A stretch of DNA of 62,245 bases, taken from the NCBI GenBank assembly GCA_932222125.1, contig CAKNZJ010000004.1, forward strand, positions 1-62,245. The letters are read 5' to 3'. A program made the position numbers and the translations under genes. This DNA comes from an uncultured Clostridia bacterium (GTDB taxonomy: Bacteria; Bacillota; Clostridia; Oscillospirales; Oscillospiraceae). Positions 1 through 7,310 of the stretch are shown here, one piece after another (positions within the stretch are counted from its first letter, which is position 1; every line of letters starts with the position of its first letter). The notes beneath the pieces were generated by a model. It saw only the letters and a list, made by a program, of their open reading frames with translations, was not told the origin of the DNA and ran no database searches.

Positions 1-966
1 CTCTATACCTCCCGTATGCTGGAAGAACCGTTTTCCACAGAACACAATGCCTTTTTCAGCTATAACAAAGATCAGAATGGAAACCCCTTTGTAAGTCTGT
101 ATGGCGCGGACGATTTTCTGTTAAACGGTATGGAGACCGTAGAGGGAACGATTGACTTGGAAAAACTGAAAACAGGAAAATATATCCTGTTGAGCGTAGA
201 GTGTAGCGACGATGGGACCGTCATAGACAACCCCAATATCCGTGTTGGAGATACGGTGCGGATGAACCACTTGACAATGAACGGCCTTTCCTCTACCATT
301 GACGGCAGCTATGATTTTATCATCATGGCAAAAGTCCGGGCCAACGAGAACACGGCCACCACCCGCAACACGGGCGAAGCCCGGTTTTACCTTCCAACCG
401 AAATCTTCCTGCCTCTGTGTGAGAACCCTCATCTGGTCAGCTTCCCCTTTGATGTGAAAGAGGGAACAGAAGCGGAAATGGCAGAGTTTTTGAACAGCTA
501 TATCGACAATGTGGAGTCAAGCATGGATTTTGAGTCCAAAGCAACCTATACCAGCTCCTTTGACGACCTCACTTCCCTTATCATTACCATCGGCGGGGCG
601 TTGAGTATCATCATTGGGATCATCGGTATCGCAAACTTTGTCAACTCCGTCCTGACAAGCGTTATTACCCGAAAAAAAGAATTTGCCATGCTGCAAAGCA
701 TTGGCATGACCGGGAAACAGTTAAAGCGTATGCTCTCTTTTGAGGGGCTGTATTACGCGGTGGGAACGATCATCACATCGGCTGTCCTTGGTGTTCTGTT
801 TTCTGTGGTAGTCGTAAGAGGAATTTCCAGCGGGATTTGGTTTTTCACCTATCAATTTGTCATGTGGCCCATGCTGGTGATCTATCCGTTTCTTATCCTC
901 CTGACCGTGGCAATACCGGCGCTTTTGTACCGGCAAATTGCTAAAGCCAGTATCCCAGTATCATAG
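1..966 (+). CDS. FtsX-type ABC transporter permease, C-terminal part (5' end outside window)
   Basis: The reading frame is open from base 1, so the gene starts upstream of the window and only about 320 C-terminal residues are visible. An extracellular region comes first. It is followed by the FtsX/MacB core: a helix rich in Gly and Ile (GGALSIIIGIIGIANFVNSV), the cytoplasmic loop ITRKKEFAMLQSIGMTGKQL typical of this family, and two more membrane segments ending at the stop. Such permeases work with an ATPase and usually export or sense antimicrobial peptides or envelope lipids (BceB/VraG/MacB-like); the substrate cannot be told from this fragment. It lies on the element-like side of the tRNA-Thr gene and may be accessory. 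The family is secure, the role is not. Confidence 0.8.
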   Translation, partial: LYTSRMLEEPFSTEHNAFFSYNKDQNGNPFVSLYGADDFLLNGMETVEGTIDLEKLKTGKYILLSVECSDDGTVIDNPNIRVGDTVRMNHLTMNGLSSTIDGSYDFIIMAKVRANENTATTRNTGEARFYLPTEIFLPLCENPHLVSFPFDVKEGTEAEMAEFLNSYIDNVESSMDFESKATYTSSFDDLTSLIITIGGALSIIIGIIGIANFVNSVLTSVITRKKEFAMLQSIGMTGKQLKRMLSFEGLYYAVGTIITSAVLGVLFSVVVVRGISSGIWFFTYQFVMWPMLVIYPFLILLTVAIPALLYRQIAKASIPVS

Positions 967-1523
967 AGCGGCTGCGGCAAAATTGAGATTTATCCATGAA
1001 AGCCGGGAATAACTTGCTCCCGGCTTTCAAATGTTACGAAGCTGTGACATTTCAGGCCACTATTTTGTCGATATAGAGGGAAGCGGTGATGTTTCTGTGA
1101 TATTTGCAGTTTAGAATAGAAGTCAATAAAGCCAAGTCTGCCCAGCGGCAGAAAAGAAAAAAACCGCTGCTGGGCAGGTCGATTTCCCATGCCTATATTT
1201 TGCTCCATGCGGCGGTTTTAGGAAATTAAAGCCGCCGTTCTTTTGTCCCCCAAAAAGAATGACGCGGTAACGCTGAGAGATACGGCGGCTGATAGGAGGC
1301 AGCCGCTATGAAGTACACAGTCATTCGACACAATCTGACAGCCCTTGATTTGTCAAAAAAAGCCCGGCCTCCACCGGGGACTATTGCGGCCACGAGTATG
1401 TACTATACAGTGTAGGTTCTGCACAGTATTGTTTATCTTTCGTCCGGCGGGTCTGTGACCTGCCAGGCAGTTTTTGTCGTTTCCTGCGGCCCGGAAAATT
1501 TTCTTCACTATAATCCTTTACAT
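967..1523. other. Long non-coding stretch at probable mobile-element edge
   Basis: No convincing gene of normal length lies here. The stretch contains one short ORF (1308-1415, listed separately) and otherwise unassigned sequence up to the inverted repeat at 1524. A gene-poor stretch next to a tRNA 3' end, beside a transporter fragment, is what the end of an integrated element often looks like. No integrase gene or att repeat can be demonstrated within the window. Confidence 0.4.
1308..1415 (+). CDS. Possible 35-residue ORF, perhaps a truncated gene start
   Basis: ATG with a good ribosome site (ATAGGAGG), followed by 35 codons to TAG. The predicted peptide starts MKYTVIRHNLTALDLSKKAR and resembles no family I can name. 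The ribosome site sits in the loop of a 7-bp hairpin (GCGGCTG / CAGCCGC) directly before the ATG, so translation could be controlled by structure. The protein stops soon after a Pro-rich stretch and may be the 5' remnant of a longer gene cut by rearrangement. Confidence 0.25.
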   Translation: MKYTVIRHNLTALDLSKKARPPPGTIAATSMYYTV

Positions 1524-1566
1524 AAAAGTTGACAGGCTACACCAAGGGGGTAGCCTGTCAACTTTT
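1524..1566 (-). terminator. Bidirectional hairpin terminator after tRNA-Thr
   Basis: A perfect 17-bp inverted repeat (1524-1540 and 1550-1566) with a 9-base loop. It carries an A-tract on one arm and a T-tract on the other, so it can act on both strands. On the minus strand it begins two bases after the CCA of tRNA-Thr, the expected place for that gene's terminator. Confidence 0.75.
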
Positions 1567-1568
1567 CA

Positions 1569-1643
1569 TGGAGCTAGCGGTGGGAATCGAACCCACAACC
1601 CCATCATTACGAGTGATGTGCTCTGCCATTGAGCCACGCTAGC
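1569..1643 (-). tRNA. tRNA-Thr (anticodon CGT)
   Basis: A full cloverleaf on the minus strand. The acceptor stem pairs GCTAGCG with CGCTAGC, the D stem is GCTC/GAGC, the anticodon stem CATCA/TGATG encloses loop CTCGTAA (anticodon CGT, reading ACG), and the T stem is GTGGG/CCCAC around TTCGATT. The discriminator is T and CCA is encoded (1571-1569). Its 3' end faces the element-like left edge, the side on which tRNA-targeting integrases insert. A second, broken tRNA-Thr(CGT) of different sequence lies 54 bases upstream. Confidence 0.93.
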
Positions 1644-1697
1644 GCACATATTCAATTTGTTTATTTTTCACCTCTGCTGAGTTCACCTTGTCAACGG

Positions 1698-1751
1698 CCA
1701 GCGACCTGCTGATTACGAATCAGCTGCTCTACCAACTAAGGCTACGCCAGC
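1698..1751 (-). pseudogene. Truncated tRNA-Thr (CGT), 3' part missing
   Basis: On the minus strand the sequence follows a tRNA-Thr from its 5' acceptor strand (GCTGGCG) through the D arm and a perfect anticodon arm (GCTGA, loop TTCGTAA, TCAGC; anticodon CGT) to the first T-stem strand. After that no TTCGA loop, second T-stem strand or 3' acceptor strand follows. The D stem is also damaged (GCCT opposite GAGC). It cannot make a functional tRNA. The sequence differs from the neighbouring intact tRNA-Thr, so it is not a recent duplicate of it. Confidence 0.8.
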
Positions 1752-1961
1752 ACATCCCAAAAGCAATTCTACACAAACCATTACCCATCTGCACACCTCT
1801 GTTTAACGGATGACATTTTAGCACAAAAGGCATCAGTCCGTCAATAGTCAAAAACAGATCTTCTTTTCCCGCTTGAAAAACTCGGGAATTTTCAGATTGC
1901 ATTTGATATACCACTTGTGCTACACTATATCAACAACATCATCCCAGAGAGGAACCTTGGC

Positions 1962-2729
1962 ATGATTGAGCGTTGGAACCTTACCATCCCAGAGCTGACT
2001 GGGAACAAACTCCGGCGGGCTTATGTATATCTGCCTAACAGCCTCAAGAGCAACCCCTACTCCCGGTTCCCGGTACTCTATATGTTTGACGGTCACAACC
2101 TATTCTTTGACCAGGATGCCACTTATGGAAAAAGTTGGAATCTTTCCAGTTATCTGGATGCCGCCCAAACTCCCCTCATCGTTGCGGCGGTGGAGTGCAA
2201 CCATAGCCCGGATAACGGGCGGCTGTCAGAGTACTCCCCATTCTCCTTCCAAGCGCCGAATTCCGGCTGGGTAACGGGTCGTGGCCGGACAACTATGGAC
2301 TGGATGGTGCACACCTTTAAGCCCTATATCGACCAGGCATTCCCCACCCTTCCCGGCCGGGAGAATACCTGGATCGCCGGCAGCTCCATGGGCGGGCTGA
2401 TGAGTCTGTATGCTTTGCTAGAGTATAACTGGGCCTTTTCCCGGGCCGCCGCCCTCTCTCCATCTCTGTGGGTCGCCCCCCATCGCCTGGAGCAACTCAT
2501 CACCGACGCTCATCTCCAGTCAAACAGCACCCTCTACATGGACTACGGCTCCCTGGAATTGGGTAATCATCCCAACATGGCCCGGTACCTTGGCCGTATC
2601 GCTCAGCTTCTGATGGAGCGCGGGGTACTGCTTAACTGCCGCATCGTTCCGGACGGCGACCATAACGAAGCCAGCTGGGAGCGGCAGATCCCATTCTTTA
2701 TGGGCACCCTATTGTACGGCCGCCTATAA
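1962..2729 (+). CDS. Putative esterase, alpha/beta-hydrolase fold (esterase D / IroE-like)
   Basis: About 255 residues. The ATG at 1962 is chosen because GAGAGGA lies about 9 bases upstream; an in-frame GTG at 1917 has no ribosome site. The protein has an alpha/beta-hydrolase layout: FPVLYMFDGHNLFFD early, nucleophile elbow GSSMGG (Ser142), and a C-terminal GDHNEASW that supplies the likely catalytic His. This matches the PF00756 esterase family, which includes siderophore esterases and carbohydrate acetyl/feruloyl esterases. There is no signal peptide, so it should act in the cytoplasm. A second hydrolase gene follows 38 bases later and an ATP-grasp ligase after that, so the three probably share a pathway. 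The true ester substrate is unknown. Confidence 0.75.
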   Translation: MIERWNLTIPELTGNKLRRAYVYLPNSLKSNPYSRFPVLYMFDGHNLFFDQDATYGKSWNLSSYLDAAQTPLIVAAVECNHSPDNGRLSEYSPFSFQAPNSGWVTGRGRTTMDWMVHTFKPYIDQAFPTLPGRENTWIAGSSMGGLMSLYALLEYNWAFSRAAALSPSLWVAPHRLEQLITDAHLQSNSTLYMDYGSLELGNHPNMARYLGRIAQLLMERGVLLNCRIVPDGDHNEASWERQIPFFMGTLLYGRL

Positions 2730-2767
2730 TTTGGTTCATGTTACAACACAAGGATTGGAGTCAAGTT

Positions 2768-3517
2768 ATGGAGACACAATATCGGAAAGAGTACAGTCCG
2801 GCGTTAGGTCGGGAGATGGAATGCAAGATCTATGGGCACCGTGGCCGTCCCATCCTGTTTATCCCCTGCCAAGACGGGCGTTTTTTTGACTTTGAGGATT
2901 TTAACATGGCCGGTGTTCTGGCCCCCTGGATTGAGTCTGGTCAGATCATGGTGTTTGCCATCGACACCGTAGACCGGGAGAGTTGGTCTGACAAGAGTGG
3001 AGACCGCTACTGGCGGGTGCGCCGGTATGAACAATGGATTGCCTATATTACGGATGAGATGGTTCCCTTCATGCGCACCTTGGCCAACCAGTGCAACGGC
3101 TGGACAGGAGAGCCCGGCATCATGGTATTCGGCTGCAGTCTGGGGGCTACCCACGCGGTTAACCTTTATTTTCGCCGCCCTGACCTATTTGACCGGCTTC
3201 TAGCCCTCAGCGGCATCTATACCGCTGACTACGGCTTTGACGGTTATATGGACGAGGTGGTCTACCGCAATTCTCCAATCCACTATCTGTCAAACATGCC
3301 CGCCGACCATCCCTTCATCCCCCTCTACAACCAGAAGCGGGCAGTCATCTGTGTGGGACAGGGCGCCTGGGAACAGCCGGACACCACCTACCGTCTCCGG
3401 GATATTTTCCTGGCGAAGGGCATCCATGCATGGGTGGATATTTGGGGCTTTGACGTAAATCACGACTGGCCCTGGTGGTATAAACAAGCGGAATACTTCC
3501 TTCCCTATCTGTTATAA
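2768..3517 (+). CDS. Second alpha/beta-hydrolase esterase of the cluster
   Basis: About 249 residues. The ATG at 2768 is preferred (GGAG about 8 bases upstream) over the ATG at 2738, which lacks a ribosome site. The N-terminal half contains GRPILFIPCQDGRFFDFED. The nucleophile elbow is FGCSLGATHA (Ser124) and the closing His is probably in DVNHDWPWWY. It belongs to the same broad esterase family as its upstream neighbour but is clearly divergent, so it is not a simple tandem duplicate. No export signal is seen. The spacing (38 bases after the first esterase, 38 before the ATP-grasp gene) indicates one transcript. Substrate unknown. Confidence 0.72.
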   Translation: METQYRKEYSPALGREMECKIYGHRGRPILFIPCQDGRFFDFEDFNMAGVLAPWIESGQIMVFAIDTVDRESWSDKSGDRYWRVRRYEQWIAYITDEMVPFMRTLANQCNGWTGEPGIMVFGCSLGATHAVNLYFRRPDLFDRLLALSGIYTADYGFDGYMDEVVYRNSPIHYLSNMPADHPFIPLYNQKRAVICVGQGAWEQPDTTYRLRDIFLAKGIHAWVDIWGFDVNHDWPWWYKQAEYFLPYLL

Positions 3518-3555
3518 GCTCTTTTCAAACACTCCTTCAAACGAAAGGTACCCCC

Positions 3556-4749
3556 ATGAAAAACATCATCTTTATCTCCCCGAATTTCCCAACCAACTAC
3601 TGGAAATTTTGCCGGGAACTAAAACATAACGGTATGAATGTGCTGGGTATTGGCGACCAGCCCTATGAACAGCTCTCTCCCCCTTTGAAGGATAGCCTCA
3701 ATGAATACTATAAGGTTAACTCCTTGGAGCACTATGACGAGGTGTACCGGGCTGTGGCCTTCTTCATCTTCAAATATGGAAAGATCGACTGGCTGGAGTC
3801 CAACAACGAGTACTGGTTGGAACGAGACGCCTATCTGCGCACCGACTTTCATATCACCTCCGGCTTTCAGATCGACGACATTCCCCGTATTAAATATAAA
3901 TCTCAAATGAAGCCCTACTATCAGCAGGCGGGAATTCCCACTGCCCGGTATCGCCTGGTAGACGACGAAGCAGGCTGTCTGTCCTTGATCAAGGAGGTCG
4001 GATACCCTGTTGTTGTCAAGCCGGACAACGGCGTAGGCGCCGCCCACACCTACCGGTTGTCAGACGACGATGACTTGCGTGCCTTTCTAGTGAAACGCGA
4101 TCCAAACATTTCATATATCATGGAAGAGTTCATCCACGCTGAGGTCAACTCCTACGATGCTATTATCGACTCCAAGGGTGAGCCTATGTTTGAGACAGGC
4201 AACGTCTCCCCTGTCTCCATCATGGATATTGTCAACCACCAGGATAACTCCCTCTACTATATCGTCCAGGATCTGCCTGATGACATCCGTCAGGCGGGCC
4301 GGGACACGGTGAAAATCTTCGGCGTGAAAAGCCGCTTCGTCCACTTCGAGTTCTTTCGCCTCACCCGGGATCAGGAGGGGCTTGGCAGCAAAGGACAGGT
4401 GGTGGCTCTGGAGGTAAATATGCGCCCCTGCGGCGGCTTTACCCCTGATATGATCAACTTTGCCCACTCCACCAACGTATACAAGATCTGGGCGGATATG
4501 ATTGCCTTTGACCGTTCTGCTACACCGGTGGGCGAGCACGCCTACTGTGCCTTTGCCGGGCGGCGGGACGGAAAGAATTTTATTTTGGATCACGATGAGA
4601 TTATGGCCAAGTACGGCAGGCACCTCAAGATGGTGGAGCGCATCCCCGACGCGTTGTCCAACGCCATGGGGAATCAAATGTATGTGGCCACCTTCCTCGC
4701 TAAGAACGAGATGAACCAGTTTTACCACGATATATTGAACACCAAATAA
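3556..4749 (+). CDS. ATP-grasp carboxylate-amine/thiol ligase
   Basis: 397 residues with a strong ribosome site (CGAAAGGTACCCCC before ATG). The N-terminal pre-ATP-grasp part starts MKNIIFISPNFPTNYWKFC. The nucleotide-binding part has VVVKPDNGVGAA (Lys155), the acidic stretch SYIMEEFIHAEVNSYD, and the metal-binding motif ALEVNMRPCGGF (Glu286, Asn288). This arrangement fits ligases that join a carboxylate to an amine using ATP, as in carnosine synthase or biotin carboxylase relatives. Partner genes are two esterases, so the product may be an ester- or amide-linked small molecule or peptide that is made and later cleaved; that is inference. A strong terminator follows at 4757-4791. Confidence 0.78.
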   Translation: MKNIIFISPNFPTNYWKFCRELKHNGMNVLGIGDQPYEQLSPPLKDSLNEYYKVNSLEHYDEVYRAVAFFIFKYGKIDWLESNNEYWLERDAYLRTDFHITSGFQIDDIPRIKYKSQMKPYYQQAGIPTARYRLVDDEAGCLSLIKEVGYPVVVKPDNGVGAAHTYRLSDDDDLRAFLVKRDPNISYIMEEFIHAEVNSYDAIIDSKGEPMFETGNVSPVSIMDIVNHQDNSLYYIVQDLPDDIRQAGRDTVKIFGVKSRFVHFEFFRLTRDQEGLGSKGQVVALEVNMRPCGGFTPDMINFAHSTNVYKIWADMIAFDRSATPVGEHAYCAFAGRRDGKNFILDHDEIMAKYGRHLKMVERIPDALSNAMGNQMYVATFLAKNEMNQFYHDILNTK

Positions 4750-4756
4750 AAAGCCT

Positions 4757-4791
4757 AAAATTTCCGTGCCCCAAAAGCACGGAAATTTTTT
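4757..4791 (+). terminator. Intrinsic terminator of the esterase/ATP-grasp operon
   Basis: A 13-bp arm AAAATTTCCGTGC is mirrored by GCACGGAAATTTT across a short loop and followed by a T-run. It separates the ligase gene from the coat-protein pair, which has its own promoter starting at the next bases. Confidence 0.88.
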
Positions 4792-4821
4792 GCATAATAG
4801 GCGGTCAGTCCAGACATACTA
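4792..4821 (+). promoter_or_regulatory. SigG/SigF-type forespore promoter of the CotF-like pair
   Basis: GCATA at 4792-4796 and CATACTA at 4815-4821 are separated by exactly 18 bases. The B. subtilis SigG consensus is roughly GHATR-N18-CATNHTA, so every defined position matches. The next gene starts 30 bases downstream with AAGGAGG. No sigma-A promoter is evident here. The match plus the coat-like products makes forespore expression likely. Confidence 0.65.
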
Positions 4822-4851
4822 TCTATACCATTAGTTAAGGAGGAACTCAAA

Positions 4852-5037
4852 ATGGCCAATTTGAGTACCAAGGAGCTGTCCGCCCTGTCCGATCAGTTGG
4901 ACTTTGAGCGCATGCTATGCTGCAAGTATCAGGACGCGGCCCAGACTACCACTGAATCTGAGTTAAAGACCAGCTTCACCCAGTATGCTGACCAGCACAA
5001 GCGCAATTACGACACTCTGCTGGGCTTTTTAAAGTAG
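4852..5037 (+). CDS. Small helical spore-coat-like protein (CotF/ferritin-like half)
   Basis: 61 residues, ATG preceded by TTAAGGAGGAACTC. The protein is all-helical in appearance (LSTKELSALSDQLDFERMLC, then KYQDAAQTTTESELKTSF) with no signal peptide or membrane segment. It looks like a one-hairpin version of the CotF/DUF2383-like four-helix coat proteins of clostridia. The partner gene 15 bases downstream encodes the clearer CotF-type protein, and the two may associate to form a bundle. Expression is probably confined to the developing spore through the SigG-type promoter upstream. Confidence 0.6.
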   Translation: MANLSTKELSALSDQLDFERMLCCKYQDAAQTTTESELKTSFTQYADQHKRNYDTLLGFLK

Positions 5038-5052
5038 GAGGAGGAATATTCG

Positions 5053-5313
5053 ATGAAAGATGCCGAACTGATCACCGATCTGCTGCTCACCGAAAAGAAG
5101 ATGAGCACCAATTACAATTTGTTTGCCTCCGAATGCACCAACGTGAAACTCCGGGATACCTTTGTGGACATGATCGCCCAAGGGCACCGCACTCAGACCG
5201 CCTTATTTGAGACCGCCCAACAGAAAGGCTGGTACAAGGTGGAGCAGGCTGAACAGCAGAAGATCGACCAGGCCCAGCAGAAATTTACCAACCAGGCCCC
5301 CACTATTGGTTAA
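5053..5313 (+). CDS. CotF-family spore coat protein
   Basis: 86 residues, with AGGAGGAATATTCG before the ATG. The start KDAELITDLLLTEKKMSTNY and the following FASECTNVKLRDTFVDMIAQ are typical of the short CotF-like coat proteins of Clostridia, which are helical ferritin-like proteins associated with the spore. The C-terminus is Gln-rich. It sits 15 bases after its small partner, in the same transcript. A 14-bp inverted repeat follows the stop. The family call is good; the location in the spore is inferred from the family and promoter. Confidence 0.78.
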   Translation: MKDAELITDLLLTEKKMSTNYNLFASECTNVKLRDTFVDMIAQGHRTQTALFETAQQKGWYKVEQAEQQKIDQAQQKFTNQAPTIG

Positions 5314-5350
5314 GCCGCTCCGATACAACAGATTAAGATTTGCTAAACTT

Positions 5351-5382
5351 TCAGGCCGTCCGCTTTTCAGCGGACGGCCTGA
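5351..5382 (+). terminator. Hairpin terminator after CotF pair
   Basis: A perfect 14-bp inverted repeat (TCAGGCCGTCCGCT, loop TTTC, then its complement). There is no clear T-run afterwards, so efficiency is uncertain. The arms are GC-rich and the next promoter begins immediately downstream. Confidence 0.55.
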
Positions 5383-5384
5383 TA

Positions 5385-5393
5385 TGCTATACT
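5385..5393 (+). promoter_or_regulatory. Possible extended -10 promoter for the response-regulator gene
   Basis: TG at 5385-5386 followed one base later by TATACT (5388-5393) forms an extended -10 element. No good -35 hexamer sits 17 bases upstream because that space is the terminator hairpin. The transcript would have a leader of about 115 bases before the regulator gene at 5517. Confidence 0.4.
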
Positions 5394-5516
5394 AGTGCCG
5401 GTAAGCTTGCACCATGTCCCCAGTGCGCCACGGCCTTGGGCCGCTTCCATCACTATTTTTGATCAGAACACATGGCACAAATCTTCCTATAAAATTTCGA
5501 TAAGGAGGGCTATCCC

Positions 5517-6209
5517 ATGGCGCCAATCAACATCCTCGTGGTGGAGGACGATATAGATATCAACCGCCTGCTGTGCACCATTCTAGAAGGAGCCGGCTGT
5601 CAATGCCGGGCTGCCTTTTCTGGCAGCGAGGCTCTGCTATGGGCAGAAAAGTTTGACTATGATCTGGTACTCTTGGATCTTATGCTTCCTGGGGCCACGG
5701 GCGAGGAGTTTATCGCCCATGTGCGCCAAGGCAAAACCATGCCCATTATTGTCCTGTCCGCCAAGGTAGGCGTGGACGACCGGGTCAATGCCCTGAAGCT
5801 GGGGGCCGATGACTTCATTCCCAAGCCCTTTGACAACGCCGAAGTACTGGCGCGGGTGGAAGCTCAGCTCCGCCGGAGCAGGGAATTCTCCCTTCCCCGC
5901 CCCAGCGCCCTCTCCGTCGGGGATCTCACGTTGAATCGGGACAGCCGGGTTGTGTCAGTGAACGGCACAGAGATCTCCCTCACCGCTAGGGAGTTTGAAA
6001 TACTGGCTCTGCTCCTGTCAAACCCTCGCCGAGCTTTTTCCCGGGCGCAGATCTACGAGTCGGTGTGGGGGGAGGATTTTATCGGGGACGACGGCACTGT
6101 CAATGTCCATGTCAGCAATCTCCGCTCCAAGCTGGCCAAGGCCAACGCCGGCCGCGAGTACATCAAAACTGTCTGGGGCATTGGCTTCAAACTGGCAGAG
6201 CCTTCATAG
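5517..6209 (+). CDS. OmpR/PhoB-family response regulator
   Basis: 230 residues, with AAGGAGGGCTATCCC before the ATG. The receiver domain (about 1-115) has the acidic pocket VVEDD, the phospho-acceptor Asp54 in LVLLDLMLPG, and the Lys of IPKPFDNAE. The C-terminal winged helix (about 130-230) has the family pattern LTAREFEILALL and the last strand KTVWGIGFKL. It precedes a two-gene ABC transporter and a histidine kinase, giving the order regulator-ATPase-permease-kinase seen in bacitracin/lantibiotic response modules. Direct repeats upstream of the ABC genes are a likely binding site for this protein. Confidence 0.92.
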   Translation: MAPINILVVEDDIDINRLLCTILEGAGCQCRAAFSGSEALLWAEKFDYDLVLLDLMLPGATGEEFIAHVRQGKTMPIIVLSAKVGVDDRVNALKLGADDFIPKPFDNAEVLARVEAQLRRSREFSLPRPSALSVGDLTLNRDSRVVSVNGTEISLTAREFEILALLLSNPRRAFSRAQIYESVWGEDFIGDDGTVNVHVSNLRSKLAKANAGREYIKTVWGIGFKLAEPS

Positions 6210-6231
6210 TACGCCCTCTGAAAGCTTTACC

Positions 6232-6250
6232 CTTTCTTTAGACTTTCTTT
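6232..6250 (+). promoter_or_regulatory. Direct repeat, candidate response-regulator operator
   Basis: CTTTCTTT occurs at 6232-6239 and again at 6243-6250, an 11-base period, one helical turn. OmpR-family regulators usually bind two direct half-sites spaced about this way just upstream of the -35 region. A TATGAT -10-like hexamer follows at 6274-6279. The gene it would control is the ABC ATPase at 6384. Confidence 0.45.
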
Positions 6251-6273
6251 GTCCTATTTTGGCCCTTTAGCGG

Positions 6274-6279
6274 TATGAT
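6274..6279 (+). promoter_or_regulatory. -10 element of the ABC transporter promoter (weak -35)
   Basis: TATGAT matches the sigma-A -10 hexamer. The best upstream -35-like sequence (TTGTCC, 6249-6254) has 19-base spacing, so the promoter looks activator-dependent, which fits the direct repeat directly upstream. Confidence 0.4.
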
Positions 6280-6383
6280 GAAATCCGTGGGCAGGGTAAG
6301 GCCCTCCGCTCTAAGGCGTCCCCATCGCGGCAGCGGATGAAAGCCCCCTCTCGCAGATTAAAAACGAAAGGCGTGATCATACC

Positions 6384-7310
6384 ATGAGTGACAATGCAGC
6401 TGTTCTGGTCACCTGTGACCTCACCCGGCGCTACGGCTCCATCATGGCCCTGAATGGGGTAACCATAACGGTCTGCCGGGGCGATATCTACGGCCTGGTT
6501 GGACGCAATGGATCAGGCAAGACCACTCTAATGCGGCAAATCACCGGTCAATCCACCCCCACCTTTGGCGAACTGGAACTGTTCGGCGTATCCGGCAGCA
6601 CTTTGCCCTCCCAGCGCTCTCGTACCGGGGCCATGATCGAGACCCCATCCTTCTCCCCCTTCCTCACCGCCAGGGAAAATCTGGAATATTACCGGCTCCA
6701 GCGCGGCATCCCCGGAAAGGAAACTGTAGACGAGGTGTTGGAGCTCACCGGGCTGCAGCATACCGGCAAAAAGAAATTCAAAGCCTTCTCCCTGGGCATG
6801 AAGCAGCGGCTGGGACTGGCGCTGGCCCTGATGAACCACCCGGATTTCCTGATCCTGGATGAACCTATTAATGGTCTGGACCCGGAGGGTGTGGTGGAAT
6901 TTCGCGCCCTGATGCTCAAGCTGAACCGAGAGGAAGGGGTTACAATCCTCATCTCCAGCCACATCCTTAGCGAGCTGTCCTCCATAGCCACTCGCTACGG
7001 TTTTATGGAGAAGGGCAGGCTGTTGGAAGAAATATCCGCTGCGGACCTTCATGAGAAATGCCGCACCTGCCTGCGTCTGACGGTGGACAACGGAGCCAAG
7101 GCCGCCGCTGTGCTGGAGTCTGCCCTGGGAACATCCAGGTTGGAAGTGCTTCCCGGAAACATCATTCAGCTCTATGACTGCCTGGATCAGCCCCAGAAGG
7201 TGTCCGCCACCCTGGTCCAAGCAGGTGTTGGCCTGCTCAGCCTGGAGCAAAAGAGCGCTGACCTGGAGGACTACTTTCTGCAGCTGATCGGAGGTAACAG
7301 CCATGTTTAA
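6384..7310 (+). CDS. ABC transporter ATP-binding protein, BcrA/lantibiotic-immunity type
   Basis: 308 residues. Walker A is GLVGRNGSGKTT, the Q-loop region follows near MIETPSFSPF, the signature is FSLGMKQRLGLALAL, Walker B is FLILDEPINGLDP, and the switch His is in SSHILSEL. The C-terminal 80 residues form the extra domain seen in BcrA/LanF-type ATPases. It energises the membrane protein encoded by the next gene, whose ATG overlaps this gene's end by 8 bases. Together with the regulator and kinase it probably removes or resists a cell-wall-active peptide; the inducer is unknown. Confidence 0.9.
   Translation: MSDNAAVLVTCDLTRRYGSIMALNGVTITVCRGDIYGLVGRNGSGKTTLMRQITGQSTPTFGELELFGVSGSTLPSQRSRTGAMIETPSFSPFLTARENLEYYRLQRGIPGKETVDEVLELTGLQHTGKKKFKAFSLGMKQRLGLALALMNHPDFLILDEPINGLDPEGVVEFRALMLKLNREEGVTILISSHILSELSSIATRYGFMEKGRLLEEISAADLHEKCRTCLRLTVDNGAKAAAVLESALGTSRLEVLPGNIIQLYDCLDQPQKVSATLVQAGVGLLSLEQKSADLEDYFLQLIGGNSHV

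Noticed and set aside
1308..1415. A full gene start of a transfer protein
   Set aside because: Only 35 codons, no recognised family and no neighbours of a mobile element visible in the window; kept as a low-confidence ORF.
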